Of a stretch of 22,489 bases of DNA, positions 14,122-22,019 are shown piece after piece. The notes under the pieces were generated by a model. That model was not told the DNA's origin. It ran no database searches and was given only the letters and a program-made list of their open reading frames with translations. The position numbers and the translations under genes are program-made. Position 1 is the first letter of the stretch, and every line of letters starts with the position of its first letter. The stretch comes from Chlamydiota bacterium. GTDB lineage: Bacteria > Chlamydiota > Chlamydiia > Chlamydiales > VGMA01. The stretch is from assembly GCA_016866575.1 (NCBI GenBank), contig VGMA01000008.1, positions 1 through 22,489 of the forward strand. Reading direction: 5' to 3'.

Positions 14122-15483
14122 ATGTCTTATTTAGATACTACACTAAAAAACATTTTACTTACCACATTTGGTCAAGATATTCACCTTTCTTCTCAGAGCT
14201 TCTTTTTGCAAAATAGCGCCATACAACCCGCTCTTGATTTGATCTCAGCACAAGGATTTTGCCCCATCGTAAAAAGTTTTGATCTCTACGATCAGCATGA
14301 AATCACTGTTGTTCCTTATGCTAATTACAACTTCATCATCGCAGAAGCTAAAGACACATTTGATCCTCTAGAAATCAAACCTTTCGAGCCCTCTTCTCAC
14401 TTTAGCCATGAAGAGCTTAAAACTCTTTTAGCCTCTCATCTTTTTGATCAAACTAAAGCTCCTTTAAGCGATAAAAACCGCTGGCAGCCTTTAGACGTGG
14501 CAAGAAACCCTACGCGAAAAGTTTTAAATTCCAATATCACAAAAATCTTTAGCCACTACATGAAAGAAGAGGGAAGTTTTGTAGAAATTGGTAGCGGAGC
14601 CGGGTATACCATCCGAAAAGATCTTTCAGATAGGCTAATTAGAATTCAGCCATCGTCGACTGATGCGCTATTTTTGAAAACCCCTTCTTATCATCTAACG
14701 ATAGAAGAGTTCGATGATGTATTATGTCGATTGCATAAAAAAGTATCCTGCTTTTTTGCGCTCAACGTTTTTGATACAATGGATAGAGAAGAACGACAGG
14801 CCAATCTTTCTATTGTCTCTTCAAGGCAAGCTCAAGGCGACCATCTAGTCATTATTTTAGATGGGAATCCTCACATAGGCGCAACTTTAGAAGATATACA
14901 AGCAACTAGCCCCGATCATACCATACTGCCTTTACCCCCAACAAGTAAAGAAATCATCGACCTTTCTTTTCTGAGAGTACCTTGTGAAAATCCAAAAAAA
15001 ATTTCAGAGACCCTATTTTTGAGAGGATTAACAGCTACTTCAGATGCTGTGTGGAATGATCAAGAACTGCCCTCTTTTGGCAAAGATATCTTAAGGCTGA
15101 AGCAGACAATTAACCCGATCAGTTTTTTAGATTTTCATCTAACCATGCTAAAGCAAGATCTGGAAATAACCGGCTATAAAGTACACATCTATTTTTCCAT
15201 CCATTTTGAGATCCAAGAGATCGACAAGACCCATTTTAGATATAAAGATGAAGAGAGGATCATTTTACGAGAAGAAAAGCCCTTGCTGCTAAGATTGACG
15301 ACACCGTTTAGCTCTATGACTATAGGATATGATCTCGATGACCCCTATCTCGCTCAACATCTGAAAAAAACAGGTCTATCCATGCCTGAAGAATTTGATG
15401 AGGATTTCATCGATAATTTGAAAAAAAATCATCAAAAAATTTTAGGAGCTGAGGTCTGCGTGGTTGAAGGGACTAAAAGATAA
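14122..15483 (+). CDS. Class I methyltransferase-like protein of unknown target
   Basis: A 453-residue soluble protein. Residues 153-162 (FVEIGSGAGY) match motif I, the S-adenosylmethionine-binding glycine loop of class I methyltransferases, and hydrophobic beta-strand-like segments follow (FFALNVFDTM, then HLVIILDGNP). The N-terminal 140 residues and the C-terminal 150 are not recognisable. The order of the later motifs is not convincing, so the catalytic assignment is tentative; an inactive or highly diverged Rossmann protein is the main alternative. It follows the DTW-like gene by 9 bases, so the two are probably cotranscribed and could act on related RNA targets, which is inference only. 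Its end overlaps the convergent permease by 11 bases. Confidence 0.6.
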   Translation: MSYLDTTLKNILLTTFGQDIHLSSQSFFLQNSAIQPALDLISAQGFCPIVKSFDLYDQHEITVVPYANYNFIIAEAKDTFDPLEIKPFEPSSHFSHEELKTLLASHLFDQTKAPLSDKNRWQPLDVARNPTRKVLNSNITKIFSHYMKEEGSFVEIGSGAGYTIRKDLSDRLIRIQPSSTDALFLKTPSYHLTIEEFDDVLCRLHKKVSCFFALNVFDTMDREERQANLSIVSSRQAQGDHLVIILDGNPHIGATLEDIQATSPDHTILPLPPTSKEIIDLSFLRVPCENPKKISETLFLRGLTATSDAVWNDQELPSFGKDILRLKQTINPISFLDFHLTMLKQDLEITGYKVHIYFSIHFEIQEIDKTHFRYKDEERIILREEKPLLLRLTTPFSSMTIGYDLDDPYLAQHLKKTGLSMPEEFDEDFIDNLKKNHQKILGAEVCVVEGTKR

Positions 15484-16648
15484 ACTCTTTTAAAATCTCA
15501 AGAACGATCTCACAAGATACAAATAAAAAAAGCAGGATAAGAAGAGCTTTGCCACCGCCGAGCCTTCCCTCTATTTTAGGTTTATGCTTCAAATATCTTC
15601 CCGACCAGACCATGCAAATCGGCAATAAACCAAGCAATATTGCACAGCCAAATCCCCCTGCAAATCCTAGCGCCCTTAAAAATATGGTCGGATTCGTTGT
15701 TGCAATAAGGAATGGGGGTACGTAAATCAAAATGGCAAGACCAAATCGATTGTACTTTGTCTTTTGAATTTTTAATGAGTCTAATAAGAAATCCAATAGA
15801 CCTAAAGTTACCCCCATCAAAGAGGTTGTTAAAGCAAAAAAGCCAAAGCATTTCCCTAAAAACAAGATAGGAGAGCCAGGAACAAAACTCCCTAAAGGAT
15901 CAACACTTGTTAACCCTCTTTGTCCTGCTATTACTAGATCATTCATCGGCACTATCGATTTAATGAATAAATCCCAAAGCAAATAGACTGCAAAAGGGAT
16001 CGAAGAGCCAATGATGATTACCTTGCGCATCTTTTTTGCATCTCGATTCATATACTGCAGCAAACTTGGGATCGTTCCTTGGTAGCTAAAAGAGGTAAAA
16101 ATCACCGGTAGAGCTAAGAAGGCTTTAGAAAAATCCATATGATCAAATACTTCGTAATGGATCGATCCGATACCAAAGAATAAAAATCCAAAATAAGAAA
16201 CGATCAATCCCACCATTAAAAGGGCATTGAGAAAACTAACCACTTTAGTTCCTGAATAGACGGCAAAGGCGAATACTGAAGTAAAAAGTAACGTAATCAA
16301 CGTGTTAGCTTCTTGGTAGCCAAAAGGCAGTGAAACAAGAGCTCCGCCCCCTGCAATATAGGCAATCGTAAGACTGTAAAAAAGAAATATATATACAATC
16401 CAAGAAAGCATTCTTCCATAAGGGCCAAGTAAAGTAGATGCCATAGTGACAATATTTGCTCCGGCTGGCAGCCAAAGACCTATCTCTACAAAAATCAAAC
16501 CCGTAAGCATGCTGAAGAGATAACAAAGAAAATAGACTACCCAAGAAGGGAAAACTCCTCCCTCTGCCGTTGCAATAGGAAGAGCGAGCATTCCTGCCCC
16601 TATAGCTGTTCCTGCAACTAACAAGGAACCTAGAAGAACTTTTTGCAT
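15473..16648 (-). CDS. tyrP: Aromatic amino acid permease (TyrP/Mtr type)
   Basis: An inner-membrane amino acid:proton symporter of the hydroxy/aromatic amino acid permease family, 391 residues with about eleven hydrophobic helices. The N-terminal helix carries the family signature GTAIGAGMLALPIATA (13-28), followed by GGVFPSW. A later block, FTSFSYQGTIPSLLQYMNRD, is also typical. Tyrosine and tryptophan are both possible substrates; chlamydial members are usually called TyrP. The start at 16648 has no evident Shine-Dalgarno sequence. The gene stands alone on its strand between the methyltransferase-like gene and pcnB, diverging from pcnB across a gap of about 60 bases. For an intracellular bacterium it would import host amino acids, which is inference from lifestyle. 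Confidence 0.9.
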   Translation of the reverse strand: MQKVLLGSLLVAGTAIGAGMLALPIATAEGGVFPSWVVYFLCYLFSMLTGLIFVEIGLWLPAGANIVTMASTLLGPYGRMLSWIVYIFLFYSLTIAYIAGGGALVSLPFGYQEANTLITLLFTSVFAFAVYSGTKVVSFLNALLMVGLIVSYFGFLFFGIGSIHYEVFDHMDFSKAFLALPVIFTSFSYQGTIPSLLQYMNRDAKKMRKVIIIGSSIPFAVYLLWDLFIKSIVPMNDLVIAGQRGLTSVDPLGSFVPGSPILFLGKCFGFFALTTSLMGVTLGLLDFLLDSLKIQKTKYNRFGLAILIYVPPFLIATTNPTIFLRALGFAGGFGCAILLGLLPICMVWSGRYLKHKPKIEGRLGGGKALLILLFLFVSCEIVLEILKEFIF

Positions 16649-16707
16649 GGCGCGAGTTTACATCTATTGCTAGGTTTTTATCCAGTAATATGTTATATCT
16701 GCTCGGT

Positions 16708-17895
16708 ATGCAACCGCACATTTATCCCAAGGGATCGCACTCGATCTCAAAAAAAGACATCGACAAAGACGCTCTATATGTCTTAGAGACTCTTAATAAA
16801 CATGGTTTTACAGCTTATTTAGTAGGAGGATCCGTAAGGGATTTGCTTCTTGGCCATAAACCTAAAGACTACGATATTTCCACCTCTGCCAAGCCTGAAG
16901 AAGTAAAAAGCATCTTTAAAAATTGTCTTTTAATTGGGCGCAGATTCCGTTTAGCCCACGTCCGTTTTGGACCTAAAATCATCGAAGTTGCCACTTTTCG
17001 AGCAGGCGACACTGACACAAATGCCTTAATTATTCGCGACAATACCTGGGGTAATGAAGAAGAAGACGTCATGCGAAGAGACTTCACTATCAACGGTCTT
17101 TTCTACGATGCTGCCAACGAATCGATCATTGATTATGTCGGAGGCTATAAAGATATCCAAAAACAAATTCTACGGGTTATAGGAACTCCTCATGCTCGCT
17201 TTAGACAAGATCCCGTTAGAATGCTAAGATTGATCAAGTTTCGCGCAAGACTTGCCTTTACAATAGAAGAAAGCGCCATGCAGGCCATGCTTGAATGCAG
17301 ACCTGAAATTTTAAAAAGTTCATCCGCAAGGGTGCTAGAAGAAGTTTTAAGGATGCTCGAATCAGGGCATGCCGAAACATTTTTTCGCTATCTTGCAGAT
17401 GCGGGTATGCTAACCCATTTGCTGCCTGTTCTTGCAGAGTTCATCGAAAAAGATCATAAAAAAGAGATTTTCTCTTTTTTACATATCATCGATCAGCTCG
17501 AGGAAATGAAAGAAAGACCTGTACTGCTTTCTTGCCTTCTATTTCCCCTCTTTAGCCGTCATATCGCTATTCTTTCAGATAAAGGATCTAGACGGATGCA
17601 TTTAGGAGTAATACAAGATGAAGCATTTTTCATTGTGAATGAGTTTTTCTCACCGTTTTTTGTTATGCCAAGAAAGCTTAAGACCGATATCGCTTCGATC
17701 TTAACTTCTCAATACCGTCTAACACCTTTAGAGAGAGTTAAAGGGCGCTTTTTCCGCATACCAAGAGTTGCAGACTTTGATCAAGCACTCTCTTTTTTCC
17801 AATTACGAGCAGATATGGAACCTGGCCTGCAAGATTTATGCAGTAGATGGCATAGCGCGTATCAATCTCAAGAAAAAAAACACAACCACTTATGA
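16708..17895 (+). CDS. pcnB: Poly(A) polymerase PcnB (class II nucleotidyltransferase)
   Basis: PcnB adds poly(A) tails that mark RNA for decay; related enzymes add CCA to tRNA. With the start at 16708 it has 395 residues. Motifs: YLVGGSVRDLLLG (37-49), PKDYDIST with catalytic D54 and D56, IGRRFRLAHVRFGPKIIEVA, EEDVMRRDFTINGLFYD, and RFRQDPVRMLRLIKF. The run L-x-G-R-R-F-R-L-A-H-V-x-F-G-P matches E. coli PcnB more closely than typical CCA enzymes. The C-terminus is short. An ATG six codons upstream (16690) is also possible; 16708 is chosen because the HSISKKDIDKDAL segment then sits where E. coli PcnB begins. Its stop overlaps the lpxB start as ATGA. The pcnB-lpxB order occurs in Chlamydia too (CT410-CT411, from memory). 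Confidence 0.92.
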   Translation: MQPHIYPKGSHSISKKDIDKDALYVLETLNKHGFTAYLVGGSVRDLLLGHKPKDYDISTSAKPEEVKSIFKNCLLIGRRFRLAHVRFGPKIIEVATFRAGDTDTNALIIRDNTWGNEEEDVMRRDFTINGLFYDAANESIIDYVGGYKDIQKQILRVIGTPHARFRQDPVRMLRLIKFRARLAFTIEESAMQAMLECRPEILKSSSARVLEEVLRMLESGHAETFFRYLADAGMLTHLLPVLAEFIEKDHKKEIFSFLHIIDQLEEMKERPVLLSCLLFPLFSRHIAILSDKGSRRMHLGVIQDEAFFIVNEFFSPFFVMPRKLKTDIASILTSQYRLTPLERVKGRFFRIPRVADFDQALSFFQLRADMEPGLQDLCSRWHSAYQSQEKKHNHL

Positions 17896-18956
17896 TTTTT
17901 CTATCAGCGGGTGAAAAGAGCGGAGATCTTTTAGGATCAAAGATCATCAAAGCGTTGCAGCAGCACGATCCCCAAGTAGAAATTGCGGCAGTAGCTGGCC
18001 CTTTGATGCGGCAGTCTACTATTACGGTTGTCGAAGAAACAGAATCTTTTGAAGTGATGGGCATCATCGATGTTCTCTCTAATAGCGTATCGCTTTTAAA
18101 GCTCTTTTTGAAAATTCGAGAAGCGATATTACGCCTTAGACCCCAAATCGTCATTTTGATCGATTATGCCGAATATCACCTGCTTTTAGCTAAGAGCTTA
18201 AGAAAAGCGGGCTTTAAGGGAAAAATTGCTCAAGTGGTCTGCCCTAGCGTGTGGGCGTGGAGAAAAGGGCGCATTCGCTCTCTTGAAAGCCATTTTGATT
18301 ATCTATTCTGCCTTTTTCCGTTTGAGCCCTCCTATTTTTCTCATACAAAATTAGAGGTCTTTTACGTAGGCCATCCCCTCACCGAGCAAATTCCCCCTCC
18401 AAAAGGTCGAAGAGAAAAAATCCTTTCTCTATTTCCAGGAAGCAGAAAAGGAGAAATCAAAAGAAACCTTCCCTTACAATTAAAAGCCGCCAAAGAATTT
18501 ATCAAAGAGCACCCCGAATTCAAAATTGCCGTTTCACTAGCTAGGCCCGAAGTAGAAAAAATATGCAAAAAAGAAGGTATCAAAGCCCAATATTTTGCCC
18601 CAAAAGACAATTGCCAGCTGATGAAAAAAAGCGCTCTTTCAATTGCTAAATCTGGAACGATCAACTTAGAGTTAGCTCTTCACCAAGTACCAACTGTTGT
18701 TACCTATGTAATGAGTAAACTTGATTATTTTTTGGCAAAATATATTTTTAAGATTGCGCTTCCTCATCTTTGCATAGTAAATATTTTACTCAATAAAAAA
18801 GTCTTTCCAGAACATTATGGGATCCATCTTTGTGCTAAAAAAATCTGCGAGGATTTGAAAAATCTACCCAATCCCACTATGGAGCTACGCGATATTCTCA
18901 AAGAGAAAAAAAGCGCAGAAGAAATCGTAGCTATTTTATTCTCCTCCCCTCTATAA
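17892..18956 (+). CDS. lpxB: Lipid-A-disaccharide synthase LpxB
   Basis: LpxB joins UDP-diacylglucosamine and lipid X to form the lipid A disaccharide backbone on the inner membrane (glycosyltransferase family 19). It has 354 residues against about 380 in E. coli. Landmarks: SAGEKSGDLLGSKII at the N-terminus, SFEVMGIIDVL, the segment VCPSVWAWRKGRI, LFPGSRKGEIKRNLP, SGTINLELALHQVP, and HLCIVNILLNKKVFPE. The conserved I-D-x-P-D-F-N near residue 93 reads I-D-Y-A-E-Y-H, a departure at several positions. From memory, Chlamydia LpxB is much longer because of an extra N-terminal domain; this copy lacks it. It is coupled to pcnB by a 4-base ATGA overlap. Confidence 0.93.
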   Translation: MIFLSAGEKSGDLLGSKIIKALQQHDPQVEIAAVAGPLMRQSTITVVEETESFEVMGIIDVLSNSVSLLKLFLKIREAILRLRPQIVILIDYAEYHLLLAKSLRKAGFKGKIAQVVCPSVWAWRKGRIRSLESHFDYLFCLFPFEPSYFSHTKLEVFYVGHPLTEQIPPPKGRREKILSLFPGSRKGEIKRNLPLQLKAAKEFIKEHPEFKIAVSLARPEVEKICKKEGIKAQYFAPKDNCQLMKKSALSIAKSGTINLELALHQVPTVVTYVMSKLDYFLAKYIFKIALPHLCIVNILLNKKVFPEHYGIHLCAKKICEDLKNLPNPTMELRDILKEKKSAEEIVAILFSSPL

Positions 18957-18957
18957 T
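18952..18957 (+). promoter_or_regulatory. Possible -10 box before the YceD-like gene
   Basis: A perfect TATAAT overlaps the lpxB stop codon. Seven bases after it is the A of the ATG at 18964, so a transcript from here would be nearly leaderless. No good -35 box lies 16-18 bases upstream (AGCTAT), and readthrough from lpxB is just as likely. Confidence 0.25.
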
Positions 18958-18963
18958 GCTTGC

Positions 18964-19389
18964 ATGTGTCAAATTTTTATAGATCGTTTAATGAACGGGG
19001 AAGAGCAGGAAATCGACTGGAACCTTCCTTCTACCCTCTTAGATATCAAAGATGATAAGGTCTGTTTTGCCCCTGAAATTAGCGTAAAAGGGCGCGCATA
19101 CCTTGCAGAAGATTATTTGATTATCCAAGTAAATATTTCGGCCATATCTATTCTTCCTTGCATTGTTTGCAACAATAGCGTTGAAAAACCTATCGTTATC
19201 GAAGGATTTTACCATGCCGAGCCAGTAACTAAAGAAAGAATTTTTGACTTTACGGAAAAGTTAAGGGATGCGATCCTTTTGGAAGTTCCCCAATTTTTTG
19301 AATGCAATAATGGAAATTGTAGTGAGCGCAAAGAAATCGAGAAGTTTCTAAAAAAAGAACAAACTCGCTCACCTTTTGCTGATTTATAG
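18964..19389 (+). CDS. DUF177/YceD-family protein
   Basis: A 141-residue protein. The N-terminus (CQIFIDRLMNGEEQEIDWNL) and the block KGRAYLAEDYLIIQVNISA match the DUF177 (YceD) pattern, which then has paired cysteines: LPCIVCNN and, near the C-terminus, ECNNGNC, which may bind a metal. In many bacteria yceD lies directly before rpmF and plsX, exactly as here, and the bacterial and plastid members are implicated in 23S rRNA accumulation. The start at 18964 is preferred over an ATG at 18991 because it keeps the conserved FIDRL...G element. There is no Shine-Dalgarno sequence. Confidence 0.8.
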   Translation: MCQIFIDRLMNGEEQEIDWNLPSTLLDIKDDKVCFAPEISVKGRAYLAEDYLIIQVNISAISILPCIVCNNSVEKPIVIEGFYHAEPVTKERIFDFTEKLRDAILLEVPQFFECNNGNCSERKEIEKFLKKEQTRSPFADL

Positions 19390-19399
19390 GAGAAGAAAC

Positions 19400-19582
19400 A
19401 TGGCTGTACCAAGAAACAGAACCTCAAATTCTAAGAAAAACAAGCGCCGCTCGCACCACGCGAAAGTGCCGACAAACCTTGTTAGTTGCTCAAACTGTCA
19501 GAGCATGAAAAAACCTCATGCAATTTGTGACGCTTGCGGCTACTATAAAGGGCGTAATTACATCGCAAATGACCGCGAGTAA
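19400..19582 (+). CDS. rpmF: 50S ribosomal protein L32
   Basis: A 60-residue protein starting MAVPRNRTSNSKKNKRRSHH, the L32 signature, with a zinc-ribbon of C30-x-x-C33 and C43-x-x-C46. It belongs to the large ribosomal subunit. A strong AGGAG lies 7 bases before the ATG at 19400; the frame opens at 19376, but residues before MAVPR are not part of the family. The yceD-rpmF-plsX order is conserved in many bacteria and couples ribosome and phospholipid synthesis. Its 3' end overlaps the probable plsX start by 14 bases. Confidence 0.97.
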   Translation: MAVPRNRTSNSKKNKRRSHHAKVPTNLVSCSNCQSMKKPHAICDACGYYKGRNYIANDRE

Positions 19583-20429
19583 ATTTGTTATAGGTCTCGA
19601 TATTTTGGGAGGAGACCTTCCTCCCTACGAGATTTTAGAGCCTCTCATTGCAAGGCTTAACCCAAAAGCCACATACCGCCTTTATCTTACAGAAAACCTC
19701 GCCTTTGATTCATTACCGCCTCACATAGAGCAAGTTGTCGTTAGTGAAGTGATCTCAATGTCTGAAAAACCCCTTGTGGCAGCCAGAACAAAACGCCACT
19801 CATCCATGGCGATCGGTCTACAAGATTTAGCCAATAACACCATCGATGCCTTCATTTCTCAAGGAAACACTGGAGCATTGATTACCCTAGCAAAAAAAAT
19901 ACTCCCCAAAATCTCTAAACCCGCTTTGATTGCCGTCACAACAAAAGGACTTATTCTCGATGCAGGAGCGCATGTTACTTTAGATGCTCTAGATCTTTTG
20001 CAATTTGCTCGTCTTGGTGTGATGTACCAAAAAATGCTGGGTCTTAAGGATCCGAAAGTAGCTCTTTTGAATATCGGTCATGAACCGACGAAAGGGCGCG
20101 CTGAACATCGAGCTTTTTTTGAGCTGCCAAAAGACTTTAACTTCATTGGCAATATCGAAAGTGAAGATGTATTTCGTGGAAAAGCAGATGTAATTGTGAC
20201 AGATGGATTTTCAGGCAATCTCTTCTTAAAAACTGTAGAAGCATCGTTTGCTGCAGCAAAAGCTCATTTAAGCTTTCGCACCTTCCCAGGAGCCATACTA
20301 GGTGGCGTCGGCTCATTAGTCATCAAGTGTCACGGCAAGAGCAATCATGAAGATTTTGTCTTATCAATCGATCAAGCGCTTGAACTCTTAGCCAAAGAAT
20401 TCTTTCACAAAATGAAACAAGCTTTGTGA
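19569..20429 (+). CDS. plsX: Phosphate acyltransferase PlsX
   Basis: PlsX converts acyl-ACP to acyl-phosphate, the first step of phospholipid synthesis in many bacteria. With the start at 19569 it has 286 residues, short against about 330-356 in other families. Landmarks are present: FVIGLDILGGDLPP at the N-terminus, RTKRHSSMAIGLQDL, ISQGNTGALITLAKKI, LLNIGHEPTKG and ADVIVTDGFSGNLFLKT. The shortening falls in the loops and in the C-terminal third. The frame opens at 19518 inside rpmF, but the family's N-terminal strand begins after the ATG at 19569. No strong Shine-Dalgarno sequence is close. The presence of plsB downstream is notable because PlsX usually partners PlsY; here the acyl donor route into PlsB is unclear. 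Confidence 0.9.
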   Translation: MTASKFVIGLDILGGDLPPYEILEPLIARLNPKATYRLYLTENLAFDSLPPHIEQVVVSEVISMSEKPLVAARTKRHSSMAIGLQDLANNTIDAFISQGNTGALITLAKKILPKISKPALIAVTTKGLILDAGAHVTLDALDLLQFARLGVMYQKMLGLKDPKVALLNIGHEPTKGRAEHRAFFELPKDFNFIGNIESEDVFRGKADVIVTDGFSGNLFLKTVEASFAAAKAHLSFRTFPGAILGGVGSLVIKCHGKSNHEDFVLSIDQALELLAKEFFHKMKQAL

Positions 20430-20452
20430 ACATTTAAATACTCTGGTATACT
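20424..20452 (+). promoter_or_regulatory. Putative promoter for the RNase E/G-plsB unit
   Basis: TTGTGA (20424-20429; 4 of 6 matches) and TATACT (20447-20452; 5 of 6 matches) are exactly 17 bases apart. The -35 box contains the plsX stop codon. The predicted start near 20459 leaves a 13-base leader containing GAGAGGA. Confidence 0.5.
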
Positions 20453-20471
20453 ATCGCCGAGAGGACACGAT

Positions 20472-22019
20472 ATGAAAGAAATTCTTTTAAACGTTGAAAC
20501 GAAAGAAACTAGACTTGCCAAACTCAAAAATCGCAAACTTGATGAACTCGTAATCGAAAGAAAAAAATCAAGACAACTGACAGGCAACGTCTACCGTGGA
20601 CGCGTAACCAACATACTTCACAACATCCAATCCGCTTTCATTGATATCAATGAAGGAGAAAACGGATTCATTCACATTTCTGATATCTTAGAAAATACCC
20701 AAAAATTCCAGGAAATGTTCGACATGGACTTTGACTGGGGCTACGATATCTCCGAAGCTAGACAAAGCCAGGAAAAAGAAACAGACATTGCAAAATTGCT
20801 TAAACCCGATCAGACTGTATTGGTTCAAGTTGTTAAAGAACCTATCGGCAGCAAAGGGGCAAGGCTTACATCCAACATCTCCATACCAGGACGCTACCTT
20901 GTATTGCTTCCTAATAGCGCTCATCGAGGTGTTTCAAAAAAAATCACAGATAGAAACGCAAGAGAGCGTTTAAAGCAGACCATCAAAGCTTTTGAAATGC
21001 CTACAGACATGGGCCTTATTTGCCGCACTGCCAGCATGTGGGCAACCACTGAGCAGCTTGTCGATGAAGCGCACGAACTGCTTGCTGTTTGGAATAATAT
21101 CGTAGAGCAGTTCCATAAAGCAAAAGGGCCTACATGTTTATTTAGAGAATCTGATCTCATCAAAAGAGCTCTAATGACAGCTTTAGACAAAAAATATGAT
21201 CGACTACTCATCGACCATTACCCTACGTACTTATCTTGCTGCCGCATGCAGCAGCGCTACTCTGATCCTTCACATGAACTCAAAATCGAGTTTTATCGAG
21301 ATAAAACAGCGATGTTTGAACGTTTTGGCGTAGAGAAAGAGATCGATAAGGCGATGAAAAGAAAAATCTGGCTCTCTAGCGGAGGCTATTTATTCTTTGA
21401 TAGAACTGAAGCGATGTACACAATCGATGTTAATTCAGGCAGAAGCTCTCAGTCTGACTCTAATAGCGATGTAGAAGAAACGCTAGTTCAGATCAATATG
21501 GAAGCAGCAGAAGAAATCGCAAGACAGCTAAGAATTCGCAATATCGGTGGTCTTGTCATCTGCGACTTCATCGATATGCGCTCAAGAAAAAATCAAAGAA
21601 GAGTACTCGATCGTCTAAAAGAAGCAATGAAAGATGACTCTGCAAAATGTACCATTCTCGGGATGAGCGAATTCGGTCTTGTAGAAATGACAAGGCAGCG
21701 CTCTAGAGAATCTCTTACCCAGACATTCTTTACCCATTGCCCTTATTGTTCAGGACACGGAACGATCAAAAATTTTGAAAGTACTTCGATTGAAATCGAA
21801 AGAGCTCTCCGTAAATTGATCCACTCTGAAGAGCAATTTGCAGTAGAACTCGTATGCCATCCCCATCTTGATGATTATTTAAGTCAAACAGATAAGGAGC
21901 ATTTTGAAAAGATTGCGGCAAAATCCAATGTCGAGCTCAATTTTAAAAGAAATGACATCCTCCATTTGAACGAATTTGAATTTTATTCAACGATAAACGG
22001 ACAAAAAATTGAAGTTTGA
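20472..22019 (+). CDS. rng: Ribonuclease E/G
   Basis: An endoribonuclease that processes rRNA and starts mRNA decay. It has 515 residues, close to RNase G of E. coli (489) and lacking the long C-terminal degradosome scaffold of RNase E. The S1 domain spans about 37-130 (GNVYRGRVTNI and SAFIDINEGENGFIHISDIL). Catalytic metal ligands are D319 in TIDVNSGR and D365 in CDFIDMRSRKNQRRV. The zinc-link cysteines of the dimer interface are C423 and C426 in CPYCSGHG. A stretch of serines and aspartates near 326-334 is about three residues longer than in E. coli. The start has GAGAGGA six bases upstream. Chlamydia also has this gene beside plsB. Together with pcnB upstream it adds to the RNA-turnover functions in this window. 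Confidence 0.95.
   Translation: MKEILLNVETKETRLAKLKNRKLDELVIERKKSRQLTGNVYRGRVTNILHNIQSAFIDINEGENGFIHISDILENTQKFQEMFDMDFDWGYDISEARQSQEKETDIAKLLKPDQTVLVQVVKEPIGSKGARLTSNISIPGRYLVLLPNSAHRGVSKKITDRNARERLKQTIKAFEMPTDMGLICRTASMWATTEQLVDEAHELLAVWNNIVEQFHKAKGPTCLFRESDLIKRALMTALDKKYDRLLIDHYPTYLSCCRMQQRYSDPSHELKIEFYRDKTAMFERFGVEKEIDKAMKRKIWLSSGGYLFFDRTEAMYTIDVNSGRSSQSDSNSDVEETLVQINMEAAEEIARQLRIRNIGGLVICDFIDMRSRKNQRRVLDRLKEAMKDDSAKCTILGMSEFGLVEMTRQRSRESLTQTFFTHCPYCSGHGTIKNFESTSIEIERALRKLIHSEEQFAVELVCHPHLDDYLSQTDKEHFEKIAAKSNVELNFKRNDILHLNEFEFYSTINGQKIEV

Noticed and set aside
16305..16721. Minus-strand 138-residue frame overlapping the permease and pcnB starts
   Set aside because: It is a shifted-frame shadow of the permease, whose family signature and helices are clear in its own frame.
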